From NCBI RefSeq assembly GCF_039871975.1, contig NZ_JBDPLL010000001.1: DNA of 64,000 nucleotides. One strand, given 5' to 3'. The stretch comes from Trichormus_B sp936914905. Its GTDB lineage: Bacteria; Cyanobacteriota; Cyanobacteriia; Cyanobacteriales; Nostocaceae. Positions within the stretch are counted from its first letter, which is position 1; each line of letters opens with the position of its first letter. The position numbers were made by a program, and so were the translations under genes. The notes beneath the pieces are model-generated. The model was not told where the DNA came from. It was given only the letters and a program-made list of their open reading frames with translations, and did not search any database. Shown here in pieces: positions 38,752 to 48,283 of this stretch.

Positions 38752-38906
38752 ATAATAAAATGTGGTGTAAGTGGGGAAAATTTTTCCCGTTCTTCTTGAG
38801 TTAATGCTTCCCAGCATTCTAATTTTATCCAAGCAACATCAGGTGAAAGTTTTGCACCATTGGGAAGTCGGAATATGGTTGAGGAACTAAATACTATCCC
38901 GCGCAA
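38752..38906 (-). pseudogene. Uma2-family endonuclease-like fragment
   Basis: The frame reads VFSSSTIFRLPNGAKLSPDV, AWIKLECWEALTQEEREKFS and PLTPHFII, and then runs into IS5-like copy B. It is the middle of a Uma2 (DUF820) protein, a PD-(D/E)xK-like fold: LPNGAKLSPDVAW carries the conserved Asp. The N-terminus beyond 38906 is not found, and the rest would lie past the IS. Uma2 genes are very numerous in cyanobacteria and their role is unclear. Confidence 0.65.
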
Positions 38907-39164
38907 TCTTTGCTTTTAGTCAAGGTAATCGGGGTGCAATTGAACCAACATCACCTGGAAAAACTCGGATTACAATTCGCCTAGATGATGAAATACTGGC
39001 ATGGTTTCGTGAACAAGTACATCAAGCAGGTGGGGGAAATTACCAAACCCTAATTAATGATGCCTTGTGAATCCTTGCTTGAGTATATTCAAGAACGCCG
39101 TGAATTCTTATAAGCAACACTAAGGCGGGTATTGCGAGAGGAATTAGAAAGAATGGGGAAATAA
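38902..39164 (+). pseudogene. BrnA-like antitoxin remnant
   Basis: The frame reads PTSPGKTRITIRLDDEILAW, FREQVHQAGGGNYQTLINDA and L, then a TGA. The continuation in a neighbouring frame is LLEYIQERREFL, a TAA, and ATLRRVLREELERMGK before the final TAA at 39162-39164. The ribbon-helix-helix shape (TRITIRLDDEILAWF) and GGGNYQTLINDAL match BrnA-type antitoxins, which bind BrnT ribonuclease toxins. No brnT is visible upstream. A frameshift and two stops show it is dead. Confidence 0.65.
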
Positions 39165-39262
39165 GAGCGATCGCACAGCTTGTTGAAGTGGAAGGGTTAC
39201 TATAACTCAATATATTAGAATAACACCATAGGTCTATTAACTTGAAATTCAAGGTTGCCCCT

Positions 39263-39532
39263 ATGCCTTACCCTAAAATAAGTTGTGAAGAAATTACCAA
39301 ACCTGGTAAAGAACTCTACGAAAATCAAATCCGTCTTTTAGTAGAGAAAACAGAGAACATTGGCAAAATTATTTCAATTAATGTAGACACAGGTAAATAT
39401 GAAATTGGTGATGATTTAATAATCACAAGTCGTAAATTACAAACTAAACAACCTAATCCACCAATTTGGGCGGGAAGAATCCCCTTTAATGCAGTTAATC
39501 CTGTTGGTGGTACATTTATCAGGACAACATAG
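39263..39532 (+). CDS. Small conserved cyanobacterial protein of unknown function
   Basis: An 89-residue protein starting MPYPKISCEEITKPGKELYE, with NIGKIISINVDTGKYEIGDD, LIITSRKLQTKQPN and PPIWAGRIPFNAVNPVGGTF. It is probably one domain of mixed alpha/beta structure. I recognise it as a family present in many Nostocales, often near toxin-antitoxin-like genes, but no role is known. ATG 39263 is preferred to an upstream TTG at 39242 because similarity to relatives starts there. It appears intact. Confidence 0.55.
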   Translation: MPYPKISCEEITKPGKELYENQIRLLVEKTENIGKIISINVDTGKYEIGDDLIITSRKLQTKQPNPPIWAGRIPFNAVNPVGGTFIRTT

Positions 39533-39721
39533 TGATATATGGTACCGTTATTGGGCTGCAAGCTCGAATAAATCTAATTCTTTATTGACCAGGCAGTCTA
39601 AGTGGGTTAGAATGCTCCCTTTTACTGCTCGAGGCAGAGTCTCACAACACGCATTCTCAACCGGAGATCAGGAACAAGGTAAATTACCCCTCTTCGCTTG
39701 CGGTAGGGGCTAAGGGTGCGG

Positions 39722-41431
39722 TTAATAATAACTCCCGGATTTGCGATGATGTACCGCTGTCACACCATCTTGGTTTAACACTTTCCCATCATTAACAGTG
39801 GCATAAACCAACCAATGATCACCGACTTCCATACGACTTTGGACAGAACACTCCAGGTAAGATAAAGCACCAGAAAGAATTACACCACCATTACTTGCTT
39901 CTTCCGTCGCTAAACCAGCAAATCTATCTTGTCCAGGCGTGTAGACCTTCATAAAGTGTTTACGTATTTCCCGCCCCTCTGTCAAGATATTCACAACAAA
40001 TTTATTACCCGTGTGGGTCATGTTTTCCATCGCCCTGTCCTTAGCTACGGCAATGGTTAAACCAGGAGGACTAAAGCTGGCTTGTGCGACCCAAGATGCT
40101 AACATTGCTGTTTTTACTTCCCCTTGAGTAGCCGTAACAACACACAAAGAACCAACAATGCGACCAACTGCTTGTTCAACATTAGTTGCAGGTTGTCTAG
40201 CGACAACTGCTTTCTTCGCAGCGCGTTTGAGTGCTTGGGCGAAATCTGTTCCTGCTTCTTCACAGGTTTGTAAGGTGACTTCGTTGGCTTTGAACTTGAC
40301 CCGAATGGTATCAAAACCAAATCTGTAACCTGCGTCTTTGAGTTTGTTTTCGATTAAATCAACTGCTTCCCCACTCCAACCAAAAGAACCGAAAACTCCA
40401 GCCAGTTTGTTGTTAGTAGCGGTGGAGAGAAGTATTCCTAAAGCTGTTTGTACTGGTGTGGGTGCGTGGCCGCCTAAAGTGGGAGAACCGATGACAAAAC
40501 CTGCTGATTTTTCGACTGCGGTTTTGATGTCTTTGGGGTCAGTAAATTCGCAGTTAATTGACTCGACGCTAACTCCTGCTTTGGTTATACCACGTGCGAT
40601 CGCTTGAGCCAATGTTGCTGTATTCCCATAGGCAGAAGCATAAATCAAAGTTACTGTCATGTCAGCATTGGTTTGTTGCTGAATCCATTCCCGATAAGAA
40701 TGGGTAAGTTCAATTAAACCATAACGAACTAATGAACCGTGACCAGTGGCGTACAATCTCACTGGTAAATCTGATAATTTATCCAAGGCTCTTTCTACGT
40801 GTCTGGCGTGGGGAGCCATGAGGCAATCAAAATAATAACGCCTATCTTCGTTAAAGATTTCCCAACCTTCATCAAATACTTGATCACCACAAGTATGCGC
40901 CCCAAATAACTTATCAGAAAATAGTATTTCTGTTTGGGGATCGTAGGTGCAAAGTCCATCAGGATAGCGGGGACTAGGTGTAGGAATAAATTGCAGATGA
41001 TGTCCTTTACCTAAATCTAAAGTTTCTTCACCCCGCATTACCAAAATTGGTAAATCTTGATTTTCTAACGCTGTCTTTAAATTCATCGCTCCTGGATTTG
41101 AACAAACAAAGGTAATTTGTGGAGCAATTTCTAGTAAAGTTTTTAATGTTACAGCCCGGTTAGAATTAACGTGACCAAGAATTACATATTCAACACTTTT
41201 GATATCAATTCTTTGTTGTAAAGCTGCCAAATAAATCTCGGTGAAAGTTTCTCCTGGTGGGTCAATTAAGGCGATTTCATCACCTTGAATTAAAAAGGAA
41301 TTAGCAGTTGTACCTTTAGCCAACGCGTATTCTATTTCAAATCTTAGCCTTGTCCAACTGCGCGATCGCAATATTGTTGTATCTGTCCCAATCGGCAAAA
41401 TTTGAATATCACGAGGTTTGGTTTCTAACAT
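39722..41431 (-). CDS. flv1: Diflavin flavoprotein, Flv1-type (degenerate diiron site)
   Basis: A 569-residue A-type flavoprotein with a metallo-beta-lactamase-like diiron domain, a flavodoxin domain (VTLIYASAYGNTATLAQAIA; GFVIGSPTLGGHAPTPVQTA) and a C-terminal flavin-reductase domain (AMLASWVAQASFSPPGLTIA). In active flavodiiron proteins the first metal motif is HxExDH; here it is HVNSNR (residues 87-92), and SPRYPD and SDKLFG have also lost His/Asp ligands. That matches the cyanobacterial Flv1/Flv2 type, which functions as a heterodimer with Flv3/Flv4 in O2 photoreduction. A good ribosome site (AAAGGAAA) precedes ATG 41431. It lies 232 bases after the Flv3-type gene on the same strand, as in the heterocyst flv3B-flv1B pair; the B-type assignment is inference. 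Confidence 0.85.
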   Translation of the reverse strand: MLETKPRDIQILPIGTDTTILRSRSWTRLRFEIEYALAKGTTANSFLIQGDEIALIDPPGETFTEIYLAALQQRIDIKSVEYVILGHVNSNRAVTLKTLLEIAPQITFVCSNPGAMNLKTALENQDLPILVMRGEETLDLGKGHHLQFIPTPSPRYPDGLCTYDPQTEILFSDKLFGAHTCGDQVFDEGWEIFNEDRRYYFDCLMAPHARHVERALDKLSDLPVRLYATGHGSLVRYGLIELTHSYREWIQQQTNADMTVTLIYASAYGNTATLAQAIARGITKAGVSVESINCEFTDPKDIKTAVEKSAGFVIGSPTLGGHAPTPVQTALGILLSTATNNKLAGVFGSFGWSGEAVDLIENKLKDAGYRFGFDTIRVKFKANEVTLQTCEEAGTDFAQALKRAAKKAVVARQPATNVEQAVGRIVGSLCVVTATQGEVKTAMLASWVAQASFSPPGLTIAVAKDRAMENMTHTGNKFVVNILTEGREIRKHFMKVYTPGQDRFAGLATEEASNGGVILSGALSYLECSVQSRMEVGDHWLVYATVNDGKVLNQDGVTAVHHRKSGSYY

Positions 41432-41583
41432 AGTTTTATTTCCTTTCTTTAAATAATTCGTTCTATTTGTGCTGAAATGTAGTTGTTAAGGTCGTTTATC
41501 TAGGCTTAAAATCTACGGTAGATGGGACGAGAGAGGGAAGATATAGCGCAATTCAAAATCAGAAAGACCTTATTTTTTCGCAA

Positions 41584-41600
41584 GGTGGGCATTACCCACC
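41584..41600. promoter_or_regulatory. Small hairpin between flv3-like and flv1-like genes
   Basis: GGTGGG-CATTA-CCCACC forms a six-base-pair stem in the 232-base gap. It may be part of the leader of the flv1-type gene. Confidence 0.35.
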
Positions 41601-41615
41601 CTAGAGGCGATAAAT

Positions 41616-41662
41616 CAATTCAAAATTCAAAATAAACAATTCTAATTTTGAATTTTGAATTG
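41616..41662 (-). terminator. 18-bp perfect inverted repeat directly after the flv3-like stop
   Basis: CAATTCAAAATTCAAAAT (41616-41633) pairs perfectly with ATTTTGAATTTTGAATTG (41645-41662) around an 11-base loop. It begins one base after the flv3-like stop codon. The stem is AT-rich and lacks a T run, so it may be a weak terminator or an mRNA-protecting structure that sets a different level for the two genes. Confidence 0.6.
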
Positions 41663-41663
41663 T

Positions 41664-43412
41664 TCAATAGTGGTTTCCGACTTTCCGGTGGTGAACTGCT
41701 GTTAGTGAATCTGGTTTTGATATTCTTCCAGCATAAACGGTGCTGTATACTGCCCAGTGGTCGCCACAATCCATCCGGCTAATAACTTCGCATTCCATGT
41801 AGGCCAGCGCATCTGTCAAAATAGGCGCACCATTTTCCGCTGGTTGGGTTCTTACTCCTTCAAAACGATCTGCACCGGGAGCGAACCGTTTTAAGAAGTG
41901 TTTCATCAAGGGTTGATAATTTCCTTCTTCCAGTACATTGAGGACAAAGCGATCACCTACTTGCATTAGTGATTCAATAGCTCGGTCTTTAGCTACCGCT
42001 ATGGAAAATCCTAAAGGTTTGAAACTGGCTTGACTCACCCAAGAAGCTAACATGGCACTGGATACATCGCCTTTTTTAGCAGTGATGATATATAAACCGC
42101 CGCTAATTCTCCCTAGTGCTTTGTCTAAGTCAGCACCAAGAGATTTCATCGCCTTGATACTGTTGTCTCTAGTCACCCATTGACCTAAATCGATTCCCGC
42201 TTCTTCACATTTTTTGTAAGTGTTGTCTGTCGGTGTTTCCTGAATTTTAATTAAAGGAAAAGCTACATTCAAACCCGCAGCCCGGAATTGATTTAACAGT
42301 GGATAAGTTGGTTCATCATTTCCACCACCGGTTTCAAAAATACCAATGGCTTGTTTTTCTTTCGCCGAACCTAAAACTGTACTCAGTGCAGCTTGAATAG
42401 TGGGACTAGCAGAAGCAGGAGGCATTCCCACAACTAGCCCCGCACAGCGTCCTACAAGCTCCCGCAACTCTTGTAAATCTACTACTCCACCCAAATTGAC
42501 CATTTCCACAGCTACGCCTGTTTTAACGATGCCGTTGGTGATTGATTGTGCCAAGCGATCACTATACCCATACTCAGAAACATAAAATATCCCAACCGCC
42601 GTTTCTACCTTAGTTTGTCCTTGACTCCAATTCCGGTAACGTCTAATTAATTCTTCAACGTTATGGTAAAGTAGTGGCCCATGACCTGTAGCAACCATTT
42701 TGATTGTTTTTAATTCTCCCATCCGCTTCAGGGCAGATAAAACAGAACGGGCATTTGGACCCATTAAGCAGTCGTAGTAATATTGAAAATCTTTTTCAAT
42801 CGCTGCTAAGTCATCATCAAAGGTACTATTGGAGCAATAGTGCAACCCAAAAGCATCGCAAGTGAATAGAGTTTCAGTTTTGTGGTCAAAGCTGAAAATG
42901 GTGTCAGGCCAGTGTAAATTAGGCGCGATCACGAATTCAAATTCGTGACCGTTACCTAAATCCAACCGATCGCCATTTTTGATAATCTGCCGTTTAAAAG
43001 GCCGATGTACCAAATCTTCCAAAAACTGAATTGCCACCTTAGAGCCAACTACAGTAATATTAGGAGCCATAGATAGCAAATCTTTCACCAAGCCGCTGTG
43101 GTCTGGTTCTGTATGGCTGATAATTAAATAATTTATCTCTTCAGGATTGATTAAAGTCGTCAGTGTACCAAAATATAGCTGACGGAATTTTTCGTGAGAC
43201 GTATCAATTAAGGCAGTTTGCTCACTACGGATGAGAAATGAGTTATAAGTTGTGCCATTTTGCAAACCAAACTCAATATCAAAGCGATCACGATCCCAGT
43301 CCAAAGACCGAATTGCTATTGTATTTTCAGCAATCTCTATAGTCTGTATGGTGAGACGTTTTTCCGGGGCTGGGTTTCCCTGTTCTTCAAATTTATCGGT
43401 GAGCAATACCAT
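41664..43412 (-). CDS. flv3: Diflavin flavoprotein, Flv3-type (canonical diiron site)
   Basis: A 582-residue flavodiiron protein that reduces O2 to water with NAD(P)H. Diiron domain: YLIISHTEPDHSGLV (HxExDH ligands near residues 100-105), APNLHWPDT and TCDAFGLHYCSN, then the VATGHGPLLYHN histidine; all ligands are kept. A flavodoxin domain (VGIFYVSEYGYSDRLAQSIT; GLVVGMPPASASPTIQAALS) and a flavin-reductase domain (AMLASWVSQASFKPLGFSIA) follow. ATG 43412 is chosen over 43430 because a strong ribosome site (AAGGAGGGGAG) lies just before it. With the flv1-type gene downstream it forms a likely O2-scavenging heterodimer. Confidence 0.9.
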   Translation of the reverse strand: MVLLTDKFEEQGNPAPEKRLTIQTIEIAENTIAIRSLDWDRDRFDIEFGLQNGTTYNSFLIRSEQTALIDTSHEKFRQLYFGTLTTLINPEEINYLIISHTEPDHSGLVKDLLSMAPNITVVGSKVAIQFLEDLVHRPFKRQIIKNGDRLDLGNGHEFEFVIAPNLHWPDTIFSFDHKTETLFTCDAFGLHYCSNSTFDDDLAAIEKDFQYYYDCLMGPNARSVLSALKRMGELKTIKMVATGHGPLLYHNVEELIRRYRNWSQGQTKVETAVGIFYVSEYGYSDRLAQSITNGIVKTGVAVEMVNLGGVVDLQELRELVGRCAGLVVGMPPASASPTIQAALSTVLGSAKEKQAIGIFETGGGNDEPTYPLLNQFRAAGLNVAFPLIKIQETPTDNTYKKCEEAGIDLGQWVTRDNSIKAMKSLGADLDKALGRISGGLYIITAKKGDVSSAMLASWVSQASFKPLGFSIAVAKDRAIESLMQVGDRFVLNVLEEGNYQPLMKHFLKRFAPGADRFEGVRTQPAENGAPILTDALAYMECEVISRMDCGDHWAVYSTVYAGRISKPDSLTAVHHRKVGNHY

Positions 43413-43527
43413 AACTCCCCTCCTTGACAAAATTCAGTATTTATTCATCTTCCTTATAATATTGTGACACGGGTTGAATGTTACTTTTTCTTGAAAAACC
43501 TATAGCTGACTTAAGAAAATTAAAAGT

Positions 43528-44340
43528 GTGAAACAGAATACCCACCAACAAACCACAGAAAATCTTTGGCTAGGATTAATGATTGGTAATTCCCGCTTAC
43601 ATTGGGCGTTATTTGTTGATAAAACCCTCAACTCAACTTGGGACACAGAGCATTTATCAACATATGATATGCAAGAGTTAGCTAAAACAAATACTCTACC
43701 TCTCTCACCATCTTCTACTTGTCCTATTTTCCTCTCTTCCAACCTCCCCATAACTCTCGTTTTAGCTTCCGTAGTTCCCACTCAAACAAAACTTTGGCAA
43801 ACTTACCCAAATGTCCGCTTAATTACCTTAAATCACATCCCCATCAAGGGTATGTATCCCACACTAGGAATTGACCGCGCCCTCGCTTTATATGGTGCAG
43901 GACAAACTTATGGATTTCCCGTATTAGTAATTGATGTCGGTACAGCACTAACTTTTACAGGTGTTGATCATCAGCAGCGTTTAATAGGTGGTGCAATTTT
44001 ACCAGGACTAAGTTTACAATTTAACAGTTTGGCTCGAAATACAGGACAATTACCATTATTAAAAACAAATTTAATCACTCCTTTACCACCACGTTTTGCC
44101 ATGAATACAAAAGAAGCAATTAAAAGTGGAGTTATTTACACATTATTAGCAGGGACTAAAGATTTTATTGAATCTTGGTTATCTTTATTTCCAGATAGCA
44201 AGATAGCAATTACTGGGGGAGATTCTAATTTATTAAAAGACTATTTACATAACTATGATCCAGAAATAGCTACGAAATTAATTGCCGAAAATAATTTAAT
44301 TTTTTTGGGAATGGAAAAGATATTATTTGGGAATGATTAA
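43528..44340 (+). CDS. coaX: Type III pantothenate kinase
   Basis: CoaX phosphorylates pantothenate in the first step of coenzyme A synthesis; most cyanobacteria use this form. The 270-residue acetate-kinase-fold protein has the first phosphate loop (WLGLMIGNSRLHWALF, where the usual Asp-x-Gly-Asn-Ser/Thr is IGNSR), VASVVPTQTKLWQTYP, GIDRALALYGAGQTYG, then VLVIDVGTALTFTGVD and the GGAILPGLSLQFNSLARNTG loop. It ends with IAITGGDSNLLKDYL. It starts with GTG at 43528. It is divergent from the flv3-like gene with a gap of about 115 bases. It is intact and typical in length. Confidence 0.88.
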   Translation: MKQNTHQQTTENLWLGLMIGNSRLHWALFVDKTLNSTWDTEHLSTYDMQELAKTNTLPLSPSSTCPIFLSSNLPITLVLASVVPTQTKLWQTYPNVRLITLNHIPIKGMYPTLGIDRALALYGAGQTYGFPVLVIDVGTALTFTGVDHQQRLIGGAILPGLSLQFNSLARNTGQLPLLKTNLITPLPPRFAMNTKEAIKSGVIYTLLAGTKDFIESWLSLFPDSKIAITGGDSNLLKDYLHNYDPEIATKLIAENNLIFLGMEKILFGND

Positions 44341-44660
44341 TAAAAATATGAATTCTTAACGTCAATCAACATAAGAAATTAAAGATGGTATAGATAGAAT
44401 AGAGATATGAGTTTACACTTCAGAAATTATCCCAAAAATACTAATAATTGATGTTCTTATGCAGCAGTTAGAGGCTCTTTTCGTAGAGGAAATACTGCAA
44501 GTTAGGGCAAAAGTTGATCAGGGCAAAAGCATATAAATATAGTACATGACTACTAAGAGAGATGAAGGTAGGGATCGCTGATTGTATGAGGTTGAGCAAT
44601 GAGGCGTTGATGGTAAAGTTATTGTAAAAGTAGCAATATTGCTCAAGGAAGGCGTGAAGC
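44341..44660. other. Gene-poor stretch after coaX
   Basis: About 320 bases without a gene. A short frame near 44461-44537 (LEALFVEEILQVRAKV) may belong to the flank of the ISAs1-like remnant. No RNA gene seen. Confidence 0.4.
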
Positions 44661-45780
44661 TCAAGCCCAAAATCACAATTGCTGACCATTTTGCTGCGAT
44701 GTCAGACCCACGAATAGATCGTATAAAGTAATATAAATTGATAGATATTTTGACAATAGCCATCTGTGCAGTAATCTGCTCCGCAGATAGTTAGGTAGCA
44801 ATTGAATTGTTATGAGTGGTTAAAAACGTTTTTAGAGCTACCAAATGGGATACCGTCATAGGATACATTTGCGTGAGTATTTGCACAATTAAATACGCAG
44901 CAATTTCAGTCATGTTTCTTCAACTGGATGAAAACAGTACAGAGCAGGACAGAGGCTGAAGTTGTGGCAATTGATAGAAAAACCTTATGTGGCTCTCATG
45001 ATTAAAGTATTGAGCAAAGTCCAATTCAAATATTTAGTGTATGGGTAACTACAAGTAAATTAGTGTTAGGACAGGTGAAAGTAGACTCTAAATCAAATCA
45101 GATTACAGCCATCCCAGAATTAATCAAAATTTTAGAGCTTAATGATTATATCGTGACGATTGATGCAATTAGTTACTAAGAAGAAATTGTGAAATTAATT
45201 ACAGAACAAAACGCAGATTATGTAATTTTCTTAAAAAATGACCGAGGTAATCTGTATGAGTCAGTAGAATAGCTATTTAAGTTAGGGATAAGTACAGGTT
45301 TTCAAGAGTTTCAATATAGCACATGTAAAACTGAAGAGACAGAGCATCGTCCTGATGAAATCCGCAATTATATGATGTTATCTGCAATTAGGTTTCAGCT
45401 TAACCCTGATTCAGTTTGGTGAAATATAAAAAGTGTTGGAATGCTCGAATTCGTTCGACAAGTGGATGGTAAAACAACAGTAGAGACTCGTTATTTTATT
45501 AGTGATGTTGAGGATAATGCCAAACAATCTGCTAATTCTGTCCGCAGTCATTAGTCATTGGGGAACAGAAAATTCATTGCATTGGGTATTAAATGTAGCG
45601 TTAAAAGAAGATGATTGCCAGATTAGGAAAGATAATGCTCGACAAAATTTTGCAGTGATGCGACAGATAGCAGTCAATCTTTTGGGTAAAGAGAAACCCG
45701 TGAAGCGGGGGATAAAAAATAAATAGTTTTTGGCAGCAATGGATAATAACTACTTAGAAAGGATTTTAGCTTTAGCGTAA
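44661..45780 (+). pseudogene. ISAs1-family transposase pseudogene
   Basis: Recognisable pieces: KPKITIADHFAAMSDPRIDR and LIDILTIAICAVICSADS (N-terminus); VKVDSKSNQITAIPELIKIL and LITEQNADYVIFLKNDRGNL (catalytic core); EIRNYMMLSAIRF-type and DSVW stop then KSVGM; ALKEDDCQIRKDNARQNFAV, MRQIAVNLLGKEKPVKRGIK and NNYLERILALA before TAA 45778-45780. This is the ISAs1/H-repeat transposase order. Many stops and shifts leave only 45502-45726 open. It is inactive. Confidence 0.75.
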
Positions 45781-46005
45781 ACTAGCTTGTCAATAATTTA
45801 GTTAGAATAGTTACTTATTTATGGCTGAATAATTAGCTAATTTATCCTTAGACAAGAGTTATTATACTAGGCATAACTTAATTTACTCCTTTGCGAATAA
45901 TCCATTTGTTCTGTTTATCTTTTTGTCAATTTTTGCACTTATTTTGAAATCCCTAATTAGTTTTTGTTACGAAATAAGGTACGTTTCCCCTGAAAAGTTG
46001 ATGCT

Positions 46006-46314
46006 TTGATTAAGGTTAAATCCTATCTTGTAGCCAAGATATGGAATACTAGAAGCGATTCTAATGAATGGCTAGAAAAATGTGTTCTCATCTTAGACAC
46101 ATTAGGATCATGGTCTAGCAAAGAATTCCAAGCTAAATTTTATAAAAATTTAGCCAAATCTTTTGAATTAGAAACCTATATAGACCATACAGATGATTCT
46201 GTAGAAGAAGTTATAGAACTGGTAGATGAATGGATGACTGACGAATCAGATTATGATCAAGAAACTTATCCTCAAATCGAAGCAGCTTTAAACAAAAATC
46301 GGTTATCAATATAG
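46006..46314 (+). CDS. Conserved hypothetical protein, probable partner of the downstream PIN toxin
   Basis: A 102-residue acidic protein (SYLVAKIWNTRSDSNEWLEK; HTDDSVEEVIELVDEWMTDE). It has no recognisable DNA-binding motif. It ends 4 bases before a PIN-domain gene, and this tight spacing suggests it is the antitoxin or co-factor of that module. The only in-frame start is TTG 46006, with no good ribosome site, so the normal start codon may have been lost. I see this pair as a conserved cyanobacterial arrangement; its function is not proven. Confidence 0.5.
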   Translation: MIKVKSYLVAKIWNTRSDSNEWLEKCVLILDTLGSWSSKEFQAKFYKNLAKSFELETYIDHTDDSVEEVIELVDEWMTDESDYDQETYPQIEAALNKNRLSI

Positions 46315-46318
46315 ATAG

Positions 46319-46766
46319 ATGAGTAGAGTTATATTGTTAGATACTTATCCACTAAGTAAAGTAACCCATCCAAAAATAGATCCAAAAGTACAGCAGTGGT
46401 TTAAATCTTTACAAGAGAGTAAAACTGTAATACGTATACCAGAAATAACTGACTACGAGCCTCGGCGTGAACTAATCAGAGAAGGAAAGAGCAGGAGTTT
46501 AGAACGTCTCGACACATTCAGCCAAATTTGTCTTATTCCCATAACTAGTGAAACAATACGAAAAGCAGCAGAGTTGCAGCAGAGTTATGGGTATGCTTAC
46601 GAAATCAGGGACAGCCTACAGCAAGCAATGATAGTTTAGATGGTGATGTTATTCTTGCCGCTCAGGTAATTCTTCAATTAAATAGTTTTGATGAAGTCAT
46701 AGTTGTAAAAACAAATGTAAAACACATATCTCTGTTTACAAACGAAGGAATATTTGTCGCTGATTG
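46319..46766 (+). pseudogene. PIN-domain ribonuclease toxin (VapC-like), frameshifted
   Basis: The frame starts MSRVILLDTYPLSKVTHPKI, with the first PIN aspartate in LLD, then ITDYEPRRELIREGKSRSLE and LIPITSETIRKAAELQQSYG. A frameshift near 46585-46600 sends it to an early stop at 46639. The proper end is in the next frame: NQGQPTASNDSLDGDVILAA (the DxD-type acidic pair), then VVKTNVKHISLFTNEGIFVA and a TGA. A single indel kills the toxin's C-terminal active-site half. PIN proteins are Mg-dependent RNases, typically toxins of type II toxin-antitoxin systems. Confidence 0.75.
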
Positions 46767-46914
46767 ACTGAAAAGTTTAGATAGTGTTGTTTAATTTTTA
46801 TGGTAAATTCTCTGAATTATGATTTGCAGGATTTAAGAATTTACAAAATTAAGATAAACATTTTATCATAAAATACCAACTACCTGCTGAAACTGCATAA
46901 CTAGCAACTTGGTT
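46767..46914. other. Short intergenic region
   Basis: AT-rich sequence between the PIN remnant and the 92-bp repeat; nothing recognised. Confidence 0.4.
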
Positions 46915-47006
46915 TACAGCAGATTGCAGATCAATAAGGTACATAATCTAAATTAAAACCTAGACAGCAACAGAGTTTTACTCCTGACTCCCGACTCCTG
47001 CTGTAT
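46915..47006 (-). repeat. 92-bp inverted-ended repeat (copy 2)
   Basis: Read on the minus strand it runs ATACAGCAGGAGTC to CTGCTGTAA and matches 34248-34340. It touches the last base of the Nudix stop codon, so it lies directly at the 3' end of that gene and may act in transcript ending. Confidence 0.8.
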
Positions 47007-47554
47007 CATGCCAAAGTCGTTAAACCATGCAAATAGTCTTGCAACTGTCGAGCATGGTCATGAGACATTTTTGGTTTAGGTAAAGAACTAGGAGCAAAAG
47101 CCTTAATTTCTATCACTTCTAAATTATCTTTAACCTTCATTTCTCCTTGTACTTCAGCTTCAACAACAACACAAATTGAATGGATTCTCGGATCACGATC
47201 TGGTGAAGAATAAACTCCGACCAAACGCCGAATTTTTAACACATCGAGTCCGGTTTCTTCCATCAACTCTCGACGCACTGCATGAGGAATATCTTCTCCC
47301 CAGTCAACTATACCACCAGGCAAAGACCAGCAACCATCATCTTTCCGACGAATTAACACAATTCGACCATCAGGTAAAATTGGAATTACACTAGTACCAG
47401 TAATGGGATGGCGAAAGATAATACCCAAAACCGTTTGTCCAAAGTGCCATAAACTGCGTGTGGACTGAATCACTGGCGTTAAAAAATTAATAGTATTCAA
47501 TCTGCAAATTTTTTGGTGTCGTTGGTAATTTCCCACCACTGAATATAAACTCAA
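47006..47554 (-). CDS. Nudix hydrolase
   Basis: A 182-residue Nudix protein. The Nudix box GX5EX7REUXEEXGU is complete: GIVDWGEDIPHAVRRELMEE then TGL (residues 81-103). Preceding strands (TSVIPILPDGRIVLIRRKDD, GCWSLPG) are typical of ADP-ribose or nucleotide-sugar pyrophosphatases, but the substrate cannot be named. It ends after HDHARQLQDYLHGLTTLA. The gene appears intact, with a repeat element abutting its stop. It is isolated, so no operon context helps. Confidence 0.85.
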   Translation of the reverse strand: MSLYSVVGNYQRHQKICRLNTINFLTPVIQSTRSLWHFGQTVLGIIFRHPITGTSVIPILPDGRIVLIRRKDDGCWSLPGGIVDWGEDIPHAVRRELMEETGLDVLKIRRLVGVYSSPDRDPRIHSICVVVEAEVQGEMKVKDNLEVIEIKAFAPSSLPKPKMSHDHARQLQDYLHGLTTLA

Positions 47555-48283
47555 TTAGTAAAACATAAATTGAGTTTCGTTGGATATAGATATGGTGGGA
47601 TTAGAGCTTTTATTTTAGCGAAGATACCTATAATACATCAATTATACTATTTAACTATAAATCATTAACCAGTAAAAATTGATTAGACGTATATTCAGGA
47701 ATCAAAAACGATCTATAAATCCATAAATCCATATTCCTGGTTTATGTTTTGCTTACTACTTGGGATAAAGTTGATAACTCATACTTTTTAAGTATTCCCC
47801 GATGTTCAACACTATGACCTTGATTCACAGCAATAATCAATACTAGGGTTATTAAGTACATTTCGGTTGAATTGCTAAAAAGCGCAGTGTTCAAATTTCC
47901 AAGTTTTGAACTTCTACATAAGTGCTGTCCTCATATCCCTAAATTTTATAAGAATTCCGGGATATGGTGGTGAAATAATGATTGAGGGTAGCTATAAACA
48001 TAAATAAATACGAATATAGCTTGACAGCAAATATGTGAGTACGCTATGATAGTATGCTGTTTCAAGTGTTAGTCTTTACTACACTAGGCAAAAATTAATC
48101 CCGACAGCTTTATACTTTAGGGATTGGGTTTTTTAGTTAGGCCCATCGGTTATACCCGATTAACTTAAGGCATGAGATAAATGAATATCTATGCTTTTTG
48201 GAACTATTTTAATCAAATCGGTAGCTGATCTTACCGACCAATGTCTAGATGTAGATTTTTTGTTGTTTATTCATGAGGTGAAT
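47555..48283. other. Long gene-free region
   Basis: About 730 bases without a supported gene on either strand. The last part is the leader for the small basic protein gene at 48284. I looked for tRNA and structured RNA and saw nothing convincing. A 3' frame overlap (48191-48283) encodes an implausible extension of the next gene. Confidence 0.5.

Noticed and set aside
48191..48283. Upstream extension of the small basic protein
   Set aside because: Homologues start at MAKRRNPKK and a ribosome site precedes that ATG; the extension has no family similarity.
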